Assembly: GCF_000143415.4 (NCBI RefSeq) | Contig: NW_003314295.1 | Location: 1-64,000 of the forward strand | Reading direction: 5' to 3' | Length of the DNA stretch: 64,000 bases | DNA from: Selaginella moellendorffii | Taxonomy: Eukaryota; Streptophyta; Lycopodiopsida; Selaginellales; Selaginellaceae | In this document: positions 1 through 11,217 of the stretch, one piece after another | Position numbering within the stretch: position 1 is the stretch's first letter | Layout of the letters: every line of letters starts with the position of its first letter | The notes under the pieces: generated by a model | The model's input: the letters and a program-made list of their open reading frames with translations, nothing else | Told to the model about the DNA's origin: nothing | Databases searched by the model: none | Made by a program: the position numbers and the translations under genes

Positions 1-778
1 GATCATGGGATGATATTTGGATATACTGTCACTGTGGATCCTTGGAACCTTGGGGGATAAATGGGGATAAAATAGCCACTAAGGGCTCTCTCATCAAACA
101 ATTGCCCCTTTTCTAGTTGGCTTAAGGGGAGAGAGATAAGGTGCGCTACAGTTGGTATCGGAGCAAATGGCACGGGTTCGATTCCCATTGATTAGTGGCT
201 ACTTAAAAATATAATATACCCTTGAGCAAGGTATATTCCTACCCCTAAATTTGAAATCGTACGTATTGGGCATCCATACGTATGTCCTTCCTCTTGTGTG
301 GAGTATCCACAGACGAAGGTATCCACTGTGGGACTGCGGTACAAGTGGATGATTAGTTGTCTCACATGGAATAGCTGATCTACACAATGGAAGGATTAGT
401 AGATTTAGTGTGGAAATGGAGGTGCTAATCGAAGGTATCCACTGTGGGACTGCGGTACAAGTGGATGATTAATTGTCTCACATGGAATAGCTAATCTACA
501 CAATGGAAGGATTAGTAGATTTAGTGTGGAAATGGAGGTGCTAGTTCCCTTTAGCTCAGTAGGGGTTGCTAGTCAATAGTCAATGAGGACATTGACATCT
601 CTGAAGGGGGGGTAAGTGTAGCGCATGTGATCATGGGATGAGATTTGGATATATTGTCACCGTGGATCCTTGGAACCTTGGGGGATAAATGGGGATAAAA
701 TAGCCACTAAGGGCTCTCTCATCAAGCAATTGCCCCTTTTCTAGTTGGCTTAAGGGGAGAGAGATAAGGTACGCTATA
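1..778 (+). mobile_element. TRIM-type miniature LTR element, partial, plus orientation
   Basis: A non-coding miniature LTR retrotransposon whose 5' LTR is cut by the window edge. The first LTR runs to 150 and ends GTGCGCTACA. It is followed by a primer-binding site resembling the 3' end of initiator-Met tRNA (TTGGTATCGGAGC, 152-164) and a T-arm-like motif (GGGTTCGATTCCC, about 174-186). The internal region has two diverged copies of a ~125-bp repeat (about 298-545), then a purine-rich tract (about 600-616). The second LTR starts TGTAGCGCATG at 617 and ends near 778 in a mutated terminus. It is an older relative of the copies at 26,981-27,950 and 29,043-29,995. No protein is encoded; any mobility would rely on another element's proteins (inference). 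Confidence 0.8.
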
Positions 779-940
779 CCAAGGCCCTGAATCTCGAGTT
801 CCACACCATATTCTTTTGGACACGTGGCATGTGACATGTGGCATCTATCACGTGGCACAAAGAGGGTTTAGGTTCTGCTTCGTGGTGTTATCCTATGATA
901 AATCACCATAGGATAAAGGGTCAAAACCATGTGCGCTACA
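779..940 (+). mobile_element. LTR end fragment of the large Ty3/gypsy family
   Basis: This stretch is the reverse complement of the start of the LTR at 26,528 and ends in the family terminus GTGCGCTACA at 931-940. It includes the CACGTGGCA-rich motifs and the hairpin TATCCTATGATAAATCACCATAGGATA. The TRIM to its left sits inside this LTR, the same nesting as in the 26-30 kb block. Confidence 0.75.
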
Positions 941-1871
941 ACTACAAAAGGATGGTTGGAGTCAATTGCATCTGACTACTTTACTTGTTGGGTGGAAGTT
1001 GGTGTTTTTGCTAGTGCTTTTGCAACTACTGTTAGATACTTCATCCTCAATCAACTGGTGTTCCAACATTCTTGTCTAGAGTGTGGATTCTTTCAGATAA
1101 TGGTCCTGCATTTATGGCTGAGGCATTTTATATTTTGACGTCTTAGTTTGGGATACATCACACTTTCACAAGTGCTTATCATCCATAGTTAAAAGGTTTG
1201 GTGGAATGGCTTGTTCGGACATTCAAAGAGATGATTGCAAAGTACATGAACTTTTAGTATTTATATTGGAATGGTTATTTACCATCTCTTCGGTATGCAT
1301 ATGTCACAGGGGTGCAGAATTATGTTGGTGCTTCACCATATAAACTTTTATATAGTCATAATTCAATATTACCAATGGAGTTGGGTTTACCTTCACGATT
1401 GCCACAAGTTGCCGATGCTAGGTTATGGGATTAATATTTGACAAGCATTCTTCCACTTATCTAAATAGAGTTTGCCGAACACCTAGGCTATGTACAAATG
1501 AGACAACAATAGCACTACAACTCACACCATCATCCATCTATAAAGTACAAAGTGGATGACTTGGTGTTAGTCTGTTTTCCCTATCTTATGATATGTGGTT
1601 TATGTAAGGGGCTCCTTGCTTAGTGGAAAGGTTTGTATCAGGTGTTGTGGCAAGTTGGACTACAAGTTTATAAGGTTCGGTATGACATCCAATAGACTGA
1701 TCCTCCAGAAATTATGCATGTGCAACAGTTAAAATGCTTTGTATAAAGAGATGAGGAACAACTAATACCACTTACAGACCCACTGATGCTTCCTTCTAAT
1801 GTTCTTTTAAATCTCAACCCATCTACAACAGAACCCTAACGGCCTTCCATTATTCCAAGAGGAGCGGATGA
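941..1871 (+). pseudogene. Decayed Ty3/gypsy integrase and 3' internal region
   Basis: Translated pieces in several frames resemble a retroviral-type integrase: SDNGPAFMAEAF near 1095, a GIHHTFTSAYHP motif near 1150, a VEW-VRTFKEMIAKYMN stretch near 1200-1250 and PYKLLYSHN near 1335, followed by an integrase C-terminal-like segment to about 1740. Many stops and frameshifts interrupt it, so it is a dead copy. It ends where a different LTR (TGTGAGGTCC) begins at 1872, after a purine-rich tract, as expected for the 3' end of an LTR element. The family is distinct from the element at 3.3-11.2 kb. Confidence 0.7.
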
Positions 1872-2046
1872 TGTGAGGTCCAAGTGTACAACTACAATGC
1901 TATATACTAATATTAGTATAGTGGGATTTTGGTAACCGTTAGATTAGTTTTAATCTGGACCACTTGTTTTTATATATAAACTAAAGTTTTTGGGTTAATT
2001 GATATGCACATTTTCTATATTCCCTTTCTATATTCTATGCACTCAC
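1872..2046 (+). mobile_element. 5' part of an LTR (TGTGAGGTCC family)
   Basis: It begins TGTGAGGTCC directly after the decayed integrase. An inverted, longer copy lies at about 34,500-34,814. Both share a GGGATTTTGGTAACC block and a TTAATTGATATGCACATTTTC block. Here similarity to the second copy stops near 2045, where a HECT exon copy begins. Confidence 0.65.
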
Positions 2047-2150
2047 ACAGTGATAATCAAATTTTGTTACTTTGTTACAAATCTAGAGAGCAACTTAAAG
2101 AGAAATTATTGTTAGTAGTATATAAAAGTGCTGAGATCTTTAGTTTCTAA
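2047..2150 (+). pseudogene. Orphan copy of the last exon of a HECT E3 ligase gene
   Basis: The reading KSREQLKEKLLLVVYKSAE, ending in a stop at 2150, parallels the C-terminus of the HECT gene at 45,116-45,215 (KSKEQLREKLLLAIYEGAER). Homology starts right after a cag splice-acceptor-like triplet, as the genuine last exon starts after tag, so the copy covers one exon plus its acceptor. The equivalent of the Cys codon's completion site reads TGATAATC rather than TGTTAATC. Nothing of the upstream HECT exons is present, so it cannot be functional by itself. Confidence 0.7.
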
Positions 2151-2990
2151 CTATTGTTGAAAAATGAAAAATATAACAATAAGAATAACTTTTTATTTAA
2201 AAAACTATATATAATTAAATTGTATATTTTAAATAATAGTAATTTATTTTATATAAATATTGTAACAGTAATATAAAATATATTTTTTACATAATATATA
2301 TTTATTAACTATTTTTTATATATTGCTATAAAACAATTATGATACAAATTATATTGTGATATAAAAACTATTCTATTGACTATTTTATTAATAATAGATT
2401 AAATTAAAAAATATAATGGTGATTGAAATATAAATAAGAACATAGTAATAATTTTTTTGAAATATACAAGGTTTTAATTAAAATAATATTATTGAAAATT
2501 ATGAATTTTTTAAATATTTTTAAGATTTTTATAAATGTAAAGAAGTATAGCTAAGTAATGTCATTCAAAAATCTTTCAATTTTTGTCCTTCTATATCACC
2601 TTCTATGCCTATACTATTTAAGCGTTAGAAATTGTTAAAAATGACGATGGAAGAAGGAAACTTTAAACATTATTTCCCCAATATGAGACCTTAGATGATT
2701 TCCTCTATGATCCACACCTCGTACTAAGCTAAGTGTTCTTTAGGATCTATTTGTGCTTGGCACAAAACCACCATACATTATCCACCTATGAAAATCCTCA
2801 CTTACTTAGAGTGATTTTATGGAACAACAATGTGATTGAAAATAGATCTTTTGGTAAAGCAATTGACAATGATCCCACTGATTTTTCAACCTCTCCTTGC
2901 ACTATCATGAAGTCATTATGTCTGTTAGTATTTACTGCACATGGTTTTTACCCTTTATCTTATAATAATTTATTATTAGGATAACCACGA
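2151..2990. other. AT-rich non-coding stretch
   Basis: About 840 bases of AT-rich sequence with short reading frames only. No recognisable protein, RNA gene or LTR terminus was seen. The frame at 2733-2984 has no recognisable motif. Confidence 0.6.
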
Positions 2991-3277
2991 AATGAAACTT
3001 ACCCTTAGATATATGTACCAAGGGCAACGAAGTGGCACTTGAATTTTAAGGCTTTAGGCCATCAAATAAAGGGATAGAGCCAAACTCTCAATCTTATAAC
3101 TTATGGGACCGAATGAAATTAACATACTAGGAAATGTAATGAAGGTGTTTTAATAAATACAGTAAGCTATCACTTAGTAAGTATTGAGGGACTAAGCTTA
3201 ATATCATAAATTCCCAATACTAGCAAATGCAAGCCTATATAAGTTTTTCATACCAAGCCAAGTATACTTAAAAAGAA
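2991..3277 (-). mobile_element. LTR fragment interrupted by a younger element
   Basis: Blocks such as the AAGTGGCACTTGAATTTT region and the ATTGAGGGACTAAGCTTAATAT segment match interior parts of the 1.15-kb gypsy LTR found at 28,590-30,688. It ends abruptly at the TGTAGC start of the next LTR at 3278, so one LTR appears to have inserted into an older one of the same family. Confidence 0.55.
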
Positions 3278-4483
3278 TGTAGCATTGGTTTTCACCTTTT
3301 ATTCTATGATGTAATAGAATAACCATAAAGCAGAACCTAAACCCTTTATGTGCAACATATTACATGCCACATGTCTAAGGACAGTGGAATGGAACTTGAG
3401 TTTCAAAGCCTTAAGCCATTGAATGAAGGAATAAAGTCAAACTCCTAAACTTACAACTAAAGAGTAAAGGAATTGAAGCATGAAATTCAGTTTAAAGAGC
3501 AAAAGGACAAAAGCATGGAATAACATAGGAATAGTTTTAGAACATTCAATTTCCAAATGCCAAGAAGCAAGTTAAATAAAGTTTCCGAACTCTAAGCCCA
3601 TTATGCTACAAACGAAGGTCCGGTACTATTCCACAATCACTAGCTCCCTGTATCTAGCACTTGCACGCAAAATGGTGTCAGACAGAGTCTGGCACAATTT
3701 TGGCATATTGGTGGCCTAACATGAGGAGGAGGGTACTCCACCGACTAGAGCAGTGTGGAGCTTGGGCTTAGACCCAAGCCAGACGCAGAACAAGGAGTGA
3801 CACAACCCAATGGGAGCCAAACTAATGTCTCAAGTGATCGGACATACATTCCAACCACTATCCCTACTATACATTTGGAACCCCCCACAGCCCCCCCGCC
3901 CCCCTCTAAGGAACACATGCTTTGGGCTTTCACCCCAAGCCTCCCTTAGTACTAGGAGTTAGCCTCTAGGACAAGTCCGAAACTTATTAAATATGGAATG
4001 GTGCTAGATTGCGAATTTGGACACAGGATGAATACCATTGTGTTCAAGCCGATCTCTACATTTTGTAAATATGCCAAATGAGTTAATCTAGACACTTTCC
4101 ATAAATAGCACTTAGGACCGAAATGAGACTAACACAAAAGGCATGATAGCGAGGGTGTTTGGCAGACATGGTAAACTATCATCTAGCGAATATTGAGGGA
4201 CTAGTCTCAATATCGCGGGGGTTCTTGATACTAGCAAGTGCAAAATAATTACAGGAGTTTCTCAAACTAGGCCAAGTATGCTCAGCAAGAAACACATAGG
4301 GTTCCTACCTTATGTTTATCTGATTTAAGTACACAGTCATTGACCAGTTTCTCAACTAGCTCAAGTGGGAACAATAAAAAGAACCAATTGTACCGATCTT
4401 CTGCCGTCATGGCAGTAAGGAAAGAGTGTCCGTAAGGATTGGCCGACAAATATCTTTCGATACCCAAAGTCACATTTGCGACA
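3278..4483 (-). repeat. 3' LTR of the Ty3/gypsy element
   Basis: On the plus strand it starts TGTAGC and ends TTTGCGACA, so in element orientation it starts TGTCGCAAATGTG and ends GCTACA, with the usual TG...CA termini. It is followed at 4484-4503 by a C/T-rich run that is the polypurine tract on the minus strand. It is strongly diverged from the 5' LTR in its first 300 bases and is an old or recombined copy. Confidence 0.75.
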
Positions 4484-5089
4484 CTCTCCCCCCCTTGGGG
4501 AAGATCGACGTCTTCGTTGATGCATACCCGAGTCTAGCAAATCGTCAAGGAAACAACTCCGAAAGTTAACGGAAAGCACACTATGTGGGAAACACACCGA
4601 CTTAAATGAGTTATGGACAACCTCTCCTCTACATCCAAAGACGTTAAGACTCAAACACCCTTCGGCCGTCATCGACAAGGAAATGACTAACGGAGTTAGC
4701 CACCCTTGCTGCTCCGAGTACCACTCAGCTTACAAAGGAATGATACATCCCTACCCGCAGGGATATAGGGAGAAGGCCATAGGCCCAACTTCCCCTGAGC
4801 AAAAATCAACCCCGTTGGGAAAATTTAGACAACTATTATAAACTGGTAGATGAAGTTGTCTACACGACCACGCCCCTTTTCAAAAGTAAGTCAGCGAGAG
4901 AGAGGCAGGGACTTGTGATCAGTCTATAATAGTGATCCCCATGGTTATGGATTGGACCCATGCACCAAAGTGCCAAAGTCAACCTGCCAAAACTGACCCA
5001 AGTACTAACGAACGAGAGAAACGACACTTTGATTTATAGAAATATATTACTTTATTAATTTGCAAGATTTATTAAAAGATTTACAAAAG

Positions 5090-5482
5090 CTAATCTTTAT
5101 TACGATTCTCATACTCCATGAGCTCACTAGCATGTGTAAGATTCCTAAGAGGTTCCCAAGTTGATTCACAAGTCAGGTAACCTTTCCACTTAACTAGATA
5201 TTCCTTGGAACGACCACCACGAGCTTTGCAAGACAAGAGAATCGCCTTGACCTCATACTCCATGTCACCATTCACAACTTCCGGAGGGGGACGAATGTCC
5301 ACAGAGCGATCCGCATCAACATGATATGGTGCTAGTAAACTGACATGAAACACATCATGTACATTGGACAACTCATCCGGAAGATCCAACTTATAGGATA
5401 CATCACCAACTCGCTTCACCACCTGATAGGGTCCAACATATCTCGGCAATAACTTCCAAGATAAACATCCCTTAATGTTCAA
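5090..5482 (-). pseudogene. Retroelement integrase C-terminus with chromodomain
   Basis: A 130-aa open stretch. Its first half (LLPRYVGPYQVVKRVGDVSY) is the GPY/F-type module at the end of Ty3/gypsy integrases. Residues about 72-120 form a chromodomain with the YLVKWKGY core and a STWEP motif. Chromodomains in this position are thought to steer insertion towards heterochromatin. A stop separates it from the upstream integrase part. Confidence 0.85.
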
Positions 5483-6540
5483 GTTCTAGGAAGATAGCCA
5501 CACCTGATCTCCCACTTGATAGGATACATCCCGATGATGCTGATCCTTATCATGTTGATACCTATCTTGAGCTTTGCCCATCGCCTCAGTAGCCCTAGAC
5601 CAACCTTGGCGTAGCTGCTCCGCATAAGTCTCAACAGCCGGGACCAACACTTCGGACATAGGTTTCGGTACAACAATCTATTGAGAAACCCCACGAGCAT
5701 TCCCTTGCAACATCTCCCATGGAGAACAACCTATAGCATTATGAAATGTGTTGTTATAACATATTTTCTGCTGTATCCAAATGCTCAAACTAGTCGCGTT
5801 GGTCTGCCGCGACATAGTACCGTAGATAATCCTCAACTTGAGCATTCACACATTAGGTCTGCCCATCAGTTTGAGGACGATAAGCCGTACTAAACTTCAA
5901 CTTGGTACTGAACAACTGGAACAATGTGCCCAAAACTTCCCCTTAAATCTCGAATCTCTATCTGAGATCATCTCTTCAGGAAGACCACGAACCCGCACTA
6001 CTTCATGGAAAAAGAGCTTTGCTGCTTGTTTCGCATTCACTGTTCCCACAGTTGGAATGAAGTGTGCAATCTTCGACAACCGATCCACAACCACCATCAA
6101 AGTATCATAACTCTTAGACTTCGGCAAGCAAGTGACGAAATCAAGTGTCACACTTTGAAATGGCCATGCCGGTGCTGGAATGCACTGCAACTTTCCAGCC
6201 TGCTTCTCAGTTCTGCGCTTACATTGCTGGCATATTGGGCAAGAACGGACATAATCCGCTACATCACCTTCCATACCAGACCAGAAAAATCCCTTTTTCA
6301 ACGAAGCCAAAGTCTTTTGCTGTCCACCATGTCCCGCTGCCGGAACATCATGATATTCCTGCAGAAAAAACTGTTGCAGATCCTTAGAGGGAAGATACAA
6401 TCTTTCTTGTTTTTAGAATATAAGCCCATCCTGAACTGAGAATGAATTTCGCATTAGGGGATCCTCTAGATCGACCTCAGCATCAGCTGCCTGCCGTCTT
6501 TTTTTCTGACAGCAACTTTTGCTACCTCGCTACCAGAGTT
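5483..6540 (-). pseudogene. Retroelement integrase core, interrupted
   Basis: The open part at 5897-6400 carries an HHCC zinc finger (His in EYHDVPAAGHGG, Cys in SCPICQQC) and two acidic residues of the DDE core (LDFVTCLP and ISDRDSRF). Downstream the frame is broken between 5897 and 5483, where the third catalytic acid should lie. A related degraded piece, also antisense, occurs at 26,040-26,500 and again at 28,100-28,560. Confidence 0.85.
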
Positions 6541-7218
6541 TTACTTTGACAACTCTGTACGGTGTAAGATTGCCTTCGCCAATGGATCACTTCCATACGA
6601 AGCCCGAACGTCCTCTAACCAGTCTGAATTAATTGCCGATATTGCCCAGAATTGAGCCTGACGACTCAACGCATCCAGAACAATATTGTCTTTACCAGGT
6701 TTATATATGATTTCAATATCATATCTAACAAGCTTCTCTTGCCAACGAGCTTGCTTCAGCGTAAGCTTAGGCTGCATAGCAAAGTAGCTCAGTGTGTTAT
6801 TATCTATATAAACCTTGGCATGTCCACCCAAGTAGTGTCTCCAATGTTCTAGGGCTGACACTATAGCAAATGTTTCTTTCTCATGTGTTGGCCATCTTCG
6901 TTGGGTCTCATCCAATTTCTTGGAATAGAACGCAACGGGACAACCATGTCACCTTAGCATAACATCAACTGCTTTGTCACAACCTTGCTGCAACACAGCA
7001 CCAGTAGCATAGCCAGATGTATCACAATGCACTTCGAAGGGTTTATCAAGATCTGGGATCCTGAGAACAGGAACCATAGTCAAGATCTCCTTCAACCGTA
7101 GAAAAGCACGCTGGCAAGCTGGTGTCCAATGAAATGGAATACTACTCTTCGTCAACTCAATTAATGGAAGAGCAATCCTTGCAAAATTGCAAACAAACTT
7201 ATGATAGTATCCTGCCAA
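6541..7218 (-). pseudogene. Retroelement RNase H domain
   Basis: Two open stretches (6949-7218 and 6541-6915) give the RT connection and RNase H: KPFEVHCDTSGYATGAVLQQ holds the first catalytic Asp, and WPTHEKETFAIVSALEHWRH the Glu region. HAKVYIDNNTLSYF holds the third acidic position. A frameshift or stop lies between the two stretches near 6930. Confidence 0.85.
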
Positions 7219-7260
7219 ACCAAGAAAGGAACGAACATCTGATATAGTGGTCGGGACTTC

Positions 7261-8205
7261 CTAAGACTTCACCGCTTCCACCTTCTTTGGATCGACTTCA
7301 ATCACGCCACCACCAACTATATGTTTGAGAAAGTTTACGTGCAATTGACCAAAAATGCATTTACTTTCCTTAGCATACAATTTGTGTTCGCGCAACTTCT
7401 GAAACACTAGCTCCAAGTGTTTCAAATGATCCTCCAATGTTTCACTAAAAACTAGAACATTGTCGATATATAGGACAATAAATGTATCCAAATAATCTTC
7501 GAATATTCTATCCATCATAGTGTTGAACGTTGCCAGAGCATTGCATAACCCGAATGGCATGACAAGGAACTCATAAGATCCATACCGAGTCTTAAAGGCT
7601 CTCTTCTCCACATCCTGATCCGCCACCCATATCTGATGATACCCGAACCGCAAATCAAGTCGCGTAAAATACTTAGCCTCTAAGAGTTGGTCAAACAAGT
7701 CATTAATGCAAGGCAAAGGATAACCATTCTTGACCATGATCTTGTTGAGTGCTCAATAGTCGATACACATCCTCATAGTTCCATCCTTTTTTATAACAAA
7801 AAGGACTGGTGCTCCATAAGGTGATTTGCTTGGTCAGATATGACCTTTGTCAAGAAGCTTTGTGAGTTGATTCTTGAGTTCAGCCATCTCCTTGATATTC
7901 AACCAATATGGAGCTTTTGTAGGTGGTTTAGAACCCGGAATAACCTCAATCCGATTATCAACCTCACGGCTAGGAGATAGCCCTGGTGGCAAATCCTTCA
8001 AGAAGATATCCTGATTCCGTGCCAACAATTCCAATATCTTCATTGGTATAAGATCAACCCCATCGCCGATTCGAACTGAGTCACCAATACCCTCAGCTTC
8101 CATCACTTGAACCCAAAATGTCTGACATCCCCTCTTAGCTGCTTTTTGAGCGGCCCTTGCAGTCAGGAACTTTGCATCCCAATTCTTTGAGGAACACTTT
8201 TGCAA
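7261..8205 (-). pseudogene. Retroelement reverse transcriptase
   Basis: Palm and finger motifs are visible in order: YPLPCINDLFDQL, FTRLDLRFGYHQIW, FLVMPFGLCNALATF and then the catalytic box, which reads YIDN (about 7459-7470) in place of the family's Y-x-D-D. The change of the second Asp to Asn should abolish polymerisation. The N-terminal part (7834-8205) is separated from the core by stops around 7740-7833. Confidence 0.9.
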
Positions 8206-8253
8206 CTAAAAGGACACATCGGGACGTCCTTCTGACTTCAATGTAATACGACT

Positions 8254-8688
8254 TTATCCAGCACCATAAATCCCTTTTATATACTTGTTGAAGAAATCCA
8301 TACCAAACACCATCTGAAAATCTAGTATCTTCAACACTACCAAGTCCACTCTTTCTTTCCACTTGGATATCTTTATTAGAACATCACTCACAAACTTTCT
8401 AGATACTTGCCCACCTTCCGTAAACCAGAAGTGCATAGGCGACATTTGCTCAGCATTCAATCCTAACAAATTAACTAAGTCTTCGGATATCACGCTGTGC
8501 GTAGCTCCCGTGTCAATCATCTCTCGGATTCGGTATCCACGGACAAAGCCTACCAGATACATCAACAGATCAGTGTTTGCATTGACTGCAAGAAAAGCTT
8601 GAGGAAAGCAACGAAAGTTACTCACCTCCTCTTCCTCATAGTTTGCATATGACCAACTCGTCAACCCCTTCGACTTCACCTCCACCAT
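8254..8688 (-). pseudogene. Retroelement aspartic protease
   Basis: A 144-aa open stretch with the catalytic motif IDTGATHSVIS (D-T/S-G type) and a downstream hydrophobic segment (FQMVFGMDFF) matching the second conserved block of retropepsins. It would process the element's polyprotein. Upstream it runs towards the gag zinc knuckle at about 8700-8800 through a stop. Confidence 0.85.
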
Positions 8689-8694
8689 CTTTCC

Positions 8695-10030
8695 TCATAA
8701 CATTAACACAAAACCTTGTCTTATACTTGTTGGGACATTCCGAGGACTTATATCCCGACTCTCCACAATGGAAGCAATGACCCACACTACCCATTCTGCT
8801 AGGAGCAGGTTTTGCAGGTTGCTACTGCTTGTACCCACCAGGAGGAGGAACAAAGGGCCTAGGACCAGAAGAAGTTGCTGGTGGTCTCCAACCACCACCA
8901 CCTTTGTTAACTGTTGCTTGTGAGCCTCTAGAGCGGAACTTGCCTTCCACTCTCTGTTTCTAATCACCTTGTTTATTCCCTTTATTCTTATCCGAGTTAC
9001 CAGCATACGATTGCTGATATTGTTCCATGAGTGAGTGACTAAAGGCAACTTGCTGTGCTGCCTCCTTACACTCCAGGCACGTCTTTGGCTTAAACTTCAA
9101 AATCTCATTGTGAGAAAGTGAACTTAAACTTTCCAGGAAATAACTTCGAGCATCTTCGTCACTCATATTTGCAATCATAATGTGCTTCTGAGCAAACGCA
9201 TTGACGTAATGCATGAGGTCCCCTCACTGCTTTAACTGCCGCAGCTCTGCGCGAAGTCTCAGACCAAGATCATCCGGCAAGTATTCCTTACGGATGCGAG
9301 ACCGCATCTTGGTCTAGCTTCTAGTCTGCCCTTTTTTAGCACACACTTGGCGCCACCAAGTTTTGGCATGATCAGTAAGAAAGGATTGCACGCACACAAC
9401 TTTCGTATGATCATCTACGTATACCGCTATGAAATAGTTTTCTATATCGTAGACCCAGTCTTCCAAAACCTAATAGTCCCGCATGCCTCTAAAATTAGGT
9501 GGTTTCGGGGGCTTGAACTTTAAAACTCGTGCAATCGGGGGCGGCTGCAGAACTTCATCATCTTTAGAACTTGAAAAGGAGTTCGGTTGTTTAGGCATAG
9601 CTGGTTTAGCTGCCTTAGCTTCTTTCTTCTTCTTCTTGTTCTCTTTCTTCAATTTGCAAATCTCCTTTCGCAAATTCTCGATCTCAACTTCTTGAGCCAT
9701 ACGCTGCAATGCCATAGCATCTAGCTCTTCCTCTTCTAACTCGGCCTCAGCCTCTTCCACAGCATCTCTAGCAGGAGTTTCCTCCTCTTGATTCTCCCGT
9801 CTAGAGGTTTCAATGTCATCAGCACGGTTCCTTTTCACCATCCCGCTAGCTACATACATGCCTCTATCAGTAACTGAGCATGCATATAACGTTCTTACTG
9901 AATGGTGCAATCCAACTAATCCTACACAGGTTGCTTCGGATCTATTAAAAAAGTCTCTGCGTATGCAACTTCCGACAAAAGTTGGATAGGAATCACTGAG
10001 ACAATTTCTCTGATACCAAATGTAGCGCAC
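8695..10030 (-). pseudogene. Retroelement gag-like region
   Basis: The N-terminal open part (9470-10030) is rich in Glu and Lys, with a predicted coiled coil followed by a KFKPPKPPNFRG motif that precedes the capsid-like part in many plant gypsy gags. Further fragments lie at 8960-9214 and 8695-9048. Near 8790-8730 the frame holds a CCHC-type knuckle that reads C-x2-C-x4-Y-x4-C, so the zinc-binding His is replaced by Tyr. Several stops separate the parts. Confidence 0.75.
10007..10018 (-). other. Primer-binding site of the Ty3/gypsy element
   Basis: Minus-strand TGGTATCAGAGA, two bases inside the LTR end, complementary to the 3' end of plant initiator-Met tRNA (ending TCTGATACCA). This is the usual primer site of plant Ty3/gypsy and Ty1/copia elements. 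Confidence 0.85.
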
Positions 10031-11195
10031 TTGAATTTGGAGCCGAACTCCAAGCCCATTGCGCTATGAATGAGGGTCTGGTACTATCCCACGAGCACCA
10101 GCTCCCCGANNNNNNNNNNNNNNNNNNNNNNNNNNNNNNNNNNNNNNNNNNNNNNNNNNNNNNNNNNNNNNNNNNNNNNNNNNNNNNNNNNNNNNNNNNN
10201 NNNNNNNNNNNNNNNNNNNNNNNNNNNNNNNNNNNNNNNNNNNNNNNNNNNNNNNNNNNNNNNNNNNNNNNNNNNNNNNNNNNNNNNNNNNNNNNNNNNN
10301 NNNNNNNNNNNNNNNNNNNNNNNNNNNNNNNNNNNNNNNNNNNNNNNNNNNNNNNNNNNNNNNNNNNNNNNNNNNNNNNNNNNNNNNNNNNNNNNNNNNN
10401 NNNNNNNNNNNNNNNNNNNNNNNNNNNNNNNNNNNNNNNNNNNNNNNNNNNNNNNNNNNNNNNNNNNNNNNNNNNNNNNNNNNNNNNNNNGGAATGCAAA
10501 ACAAGGAGCGACACAGCCCAGCGGGACCCAACTAAAGGTCCCAAGGGACCAGACAGGCATCCCAACCATTACCCTTCCCAAACATTGGGACCCCCCCAAA
10601 TCCCCCCCCCCCCCCCCCCGAGGGACACACGCTTTGGGCTTTCACCCCAAGCCTCCCTTAGTACTAGGAGTTAGCCTCTAGGACAAGTCCAAAACTTACT
10701 AAATACAGAATGGTGCTAAATTGCAAATTTGGACACGGGACGAATACCATTGTGTTAAGGCTGATCTCTACATTCCGTAGATATGCCAAATGAGCTAATC
10801 TAGACACTTTCCATAAATAGCACTTGGGACCAAAATGAGACTAACATAAAGGGCATGATAGCGAGGGTGTTTGGCAGACACGATAAACTATCATTTAGCG
10901 AATATTGAGGGACTAGTCTCAATATCACGGGGGTTCTTGATACTAGCAAGTGCAAAATAATTATAGGAGTTTCTCAAACCAAGCCAAGTATGCTCAACAA
11001 GAAACACATAAGGTTCCTACCTTATGTTTATCTGATTTAAGTATACGGTCATTGACCAGTTTCTCAACTAGCTCAAGTGGGAATGATAAAAGGAACCAAC
11101 TGTACCAATCTTCTGCCGTCATGGCAGTAAGGAAAGAGTGTCTATAAGGACTAGCCGACAAGTATCTTTTGATACCCAAAGTCACATTTGCGACA
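10021..11195 (-). repeat. 5' LTR of the Ty3/gypsy element, with gap
   Basis: It starts TGTAGCGCAC on the plus strand and ends GCGACA at 11195. It contains the 381-base N run and a long C tract at about 10,600-10,619. In element orientation the termini are TGTCGC...GTGCGCTACA. Confidence 0.8.
10110..10490. other. Assembly gap (381 N)
   Basis: A run of N inside the 5' LTR. Reading frames that span it are artefacts. By comparison with the other LTR copies it should hold about 300-400 bases of ordinary LTR sequence. Confidence 0.98.
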
Positions 11196-11217
11196 CATTC
11201 ACGGTCACATTCACCGA

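Larger units (their letters stand above)
3278..11195 (-). mobile_element. Broken Ty3/gypsy chromovirus-type LTR retrotransposon
   Basis: Read on the minus strand the order is 5' LTR (11195-10021), primer-binding site complementary to initiator-Met tRNA (TGGTATCAGAGA, 10018-10007), gag, aspartic protease, reverse transcriptase, RNase H, integrase, chromodomain, polypurine tract (4503-4484) and 3' LTR (4483-3278). Protease before RT and integrase after RNase H is the Ty3/gypsy order, and a C-terminal chromodomain places it among chromoviruses. Stops split every domain, and key residues are altered (RT box YIDN, gag knuckle His to Tyr), so it cannot move by itself. Flanking bases aagaa and cattc do not form a target duplication, which suggests later rearrangement. 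Confidence 0.9.

Noticed and set aside
174-186. tRNA gene at the T-arm-like motif
   Set aside because: Only the T-arm-like segment exists; no D-arm, anticodon arm or acceptor stem can be built around it.
10066-10674. Long frames across 10.0-10.7 kb on both strands
   Set aside because: They are created by the N run, which translates as X; no real sequence supports them.
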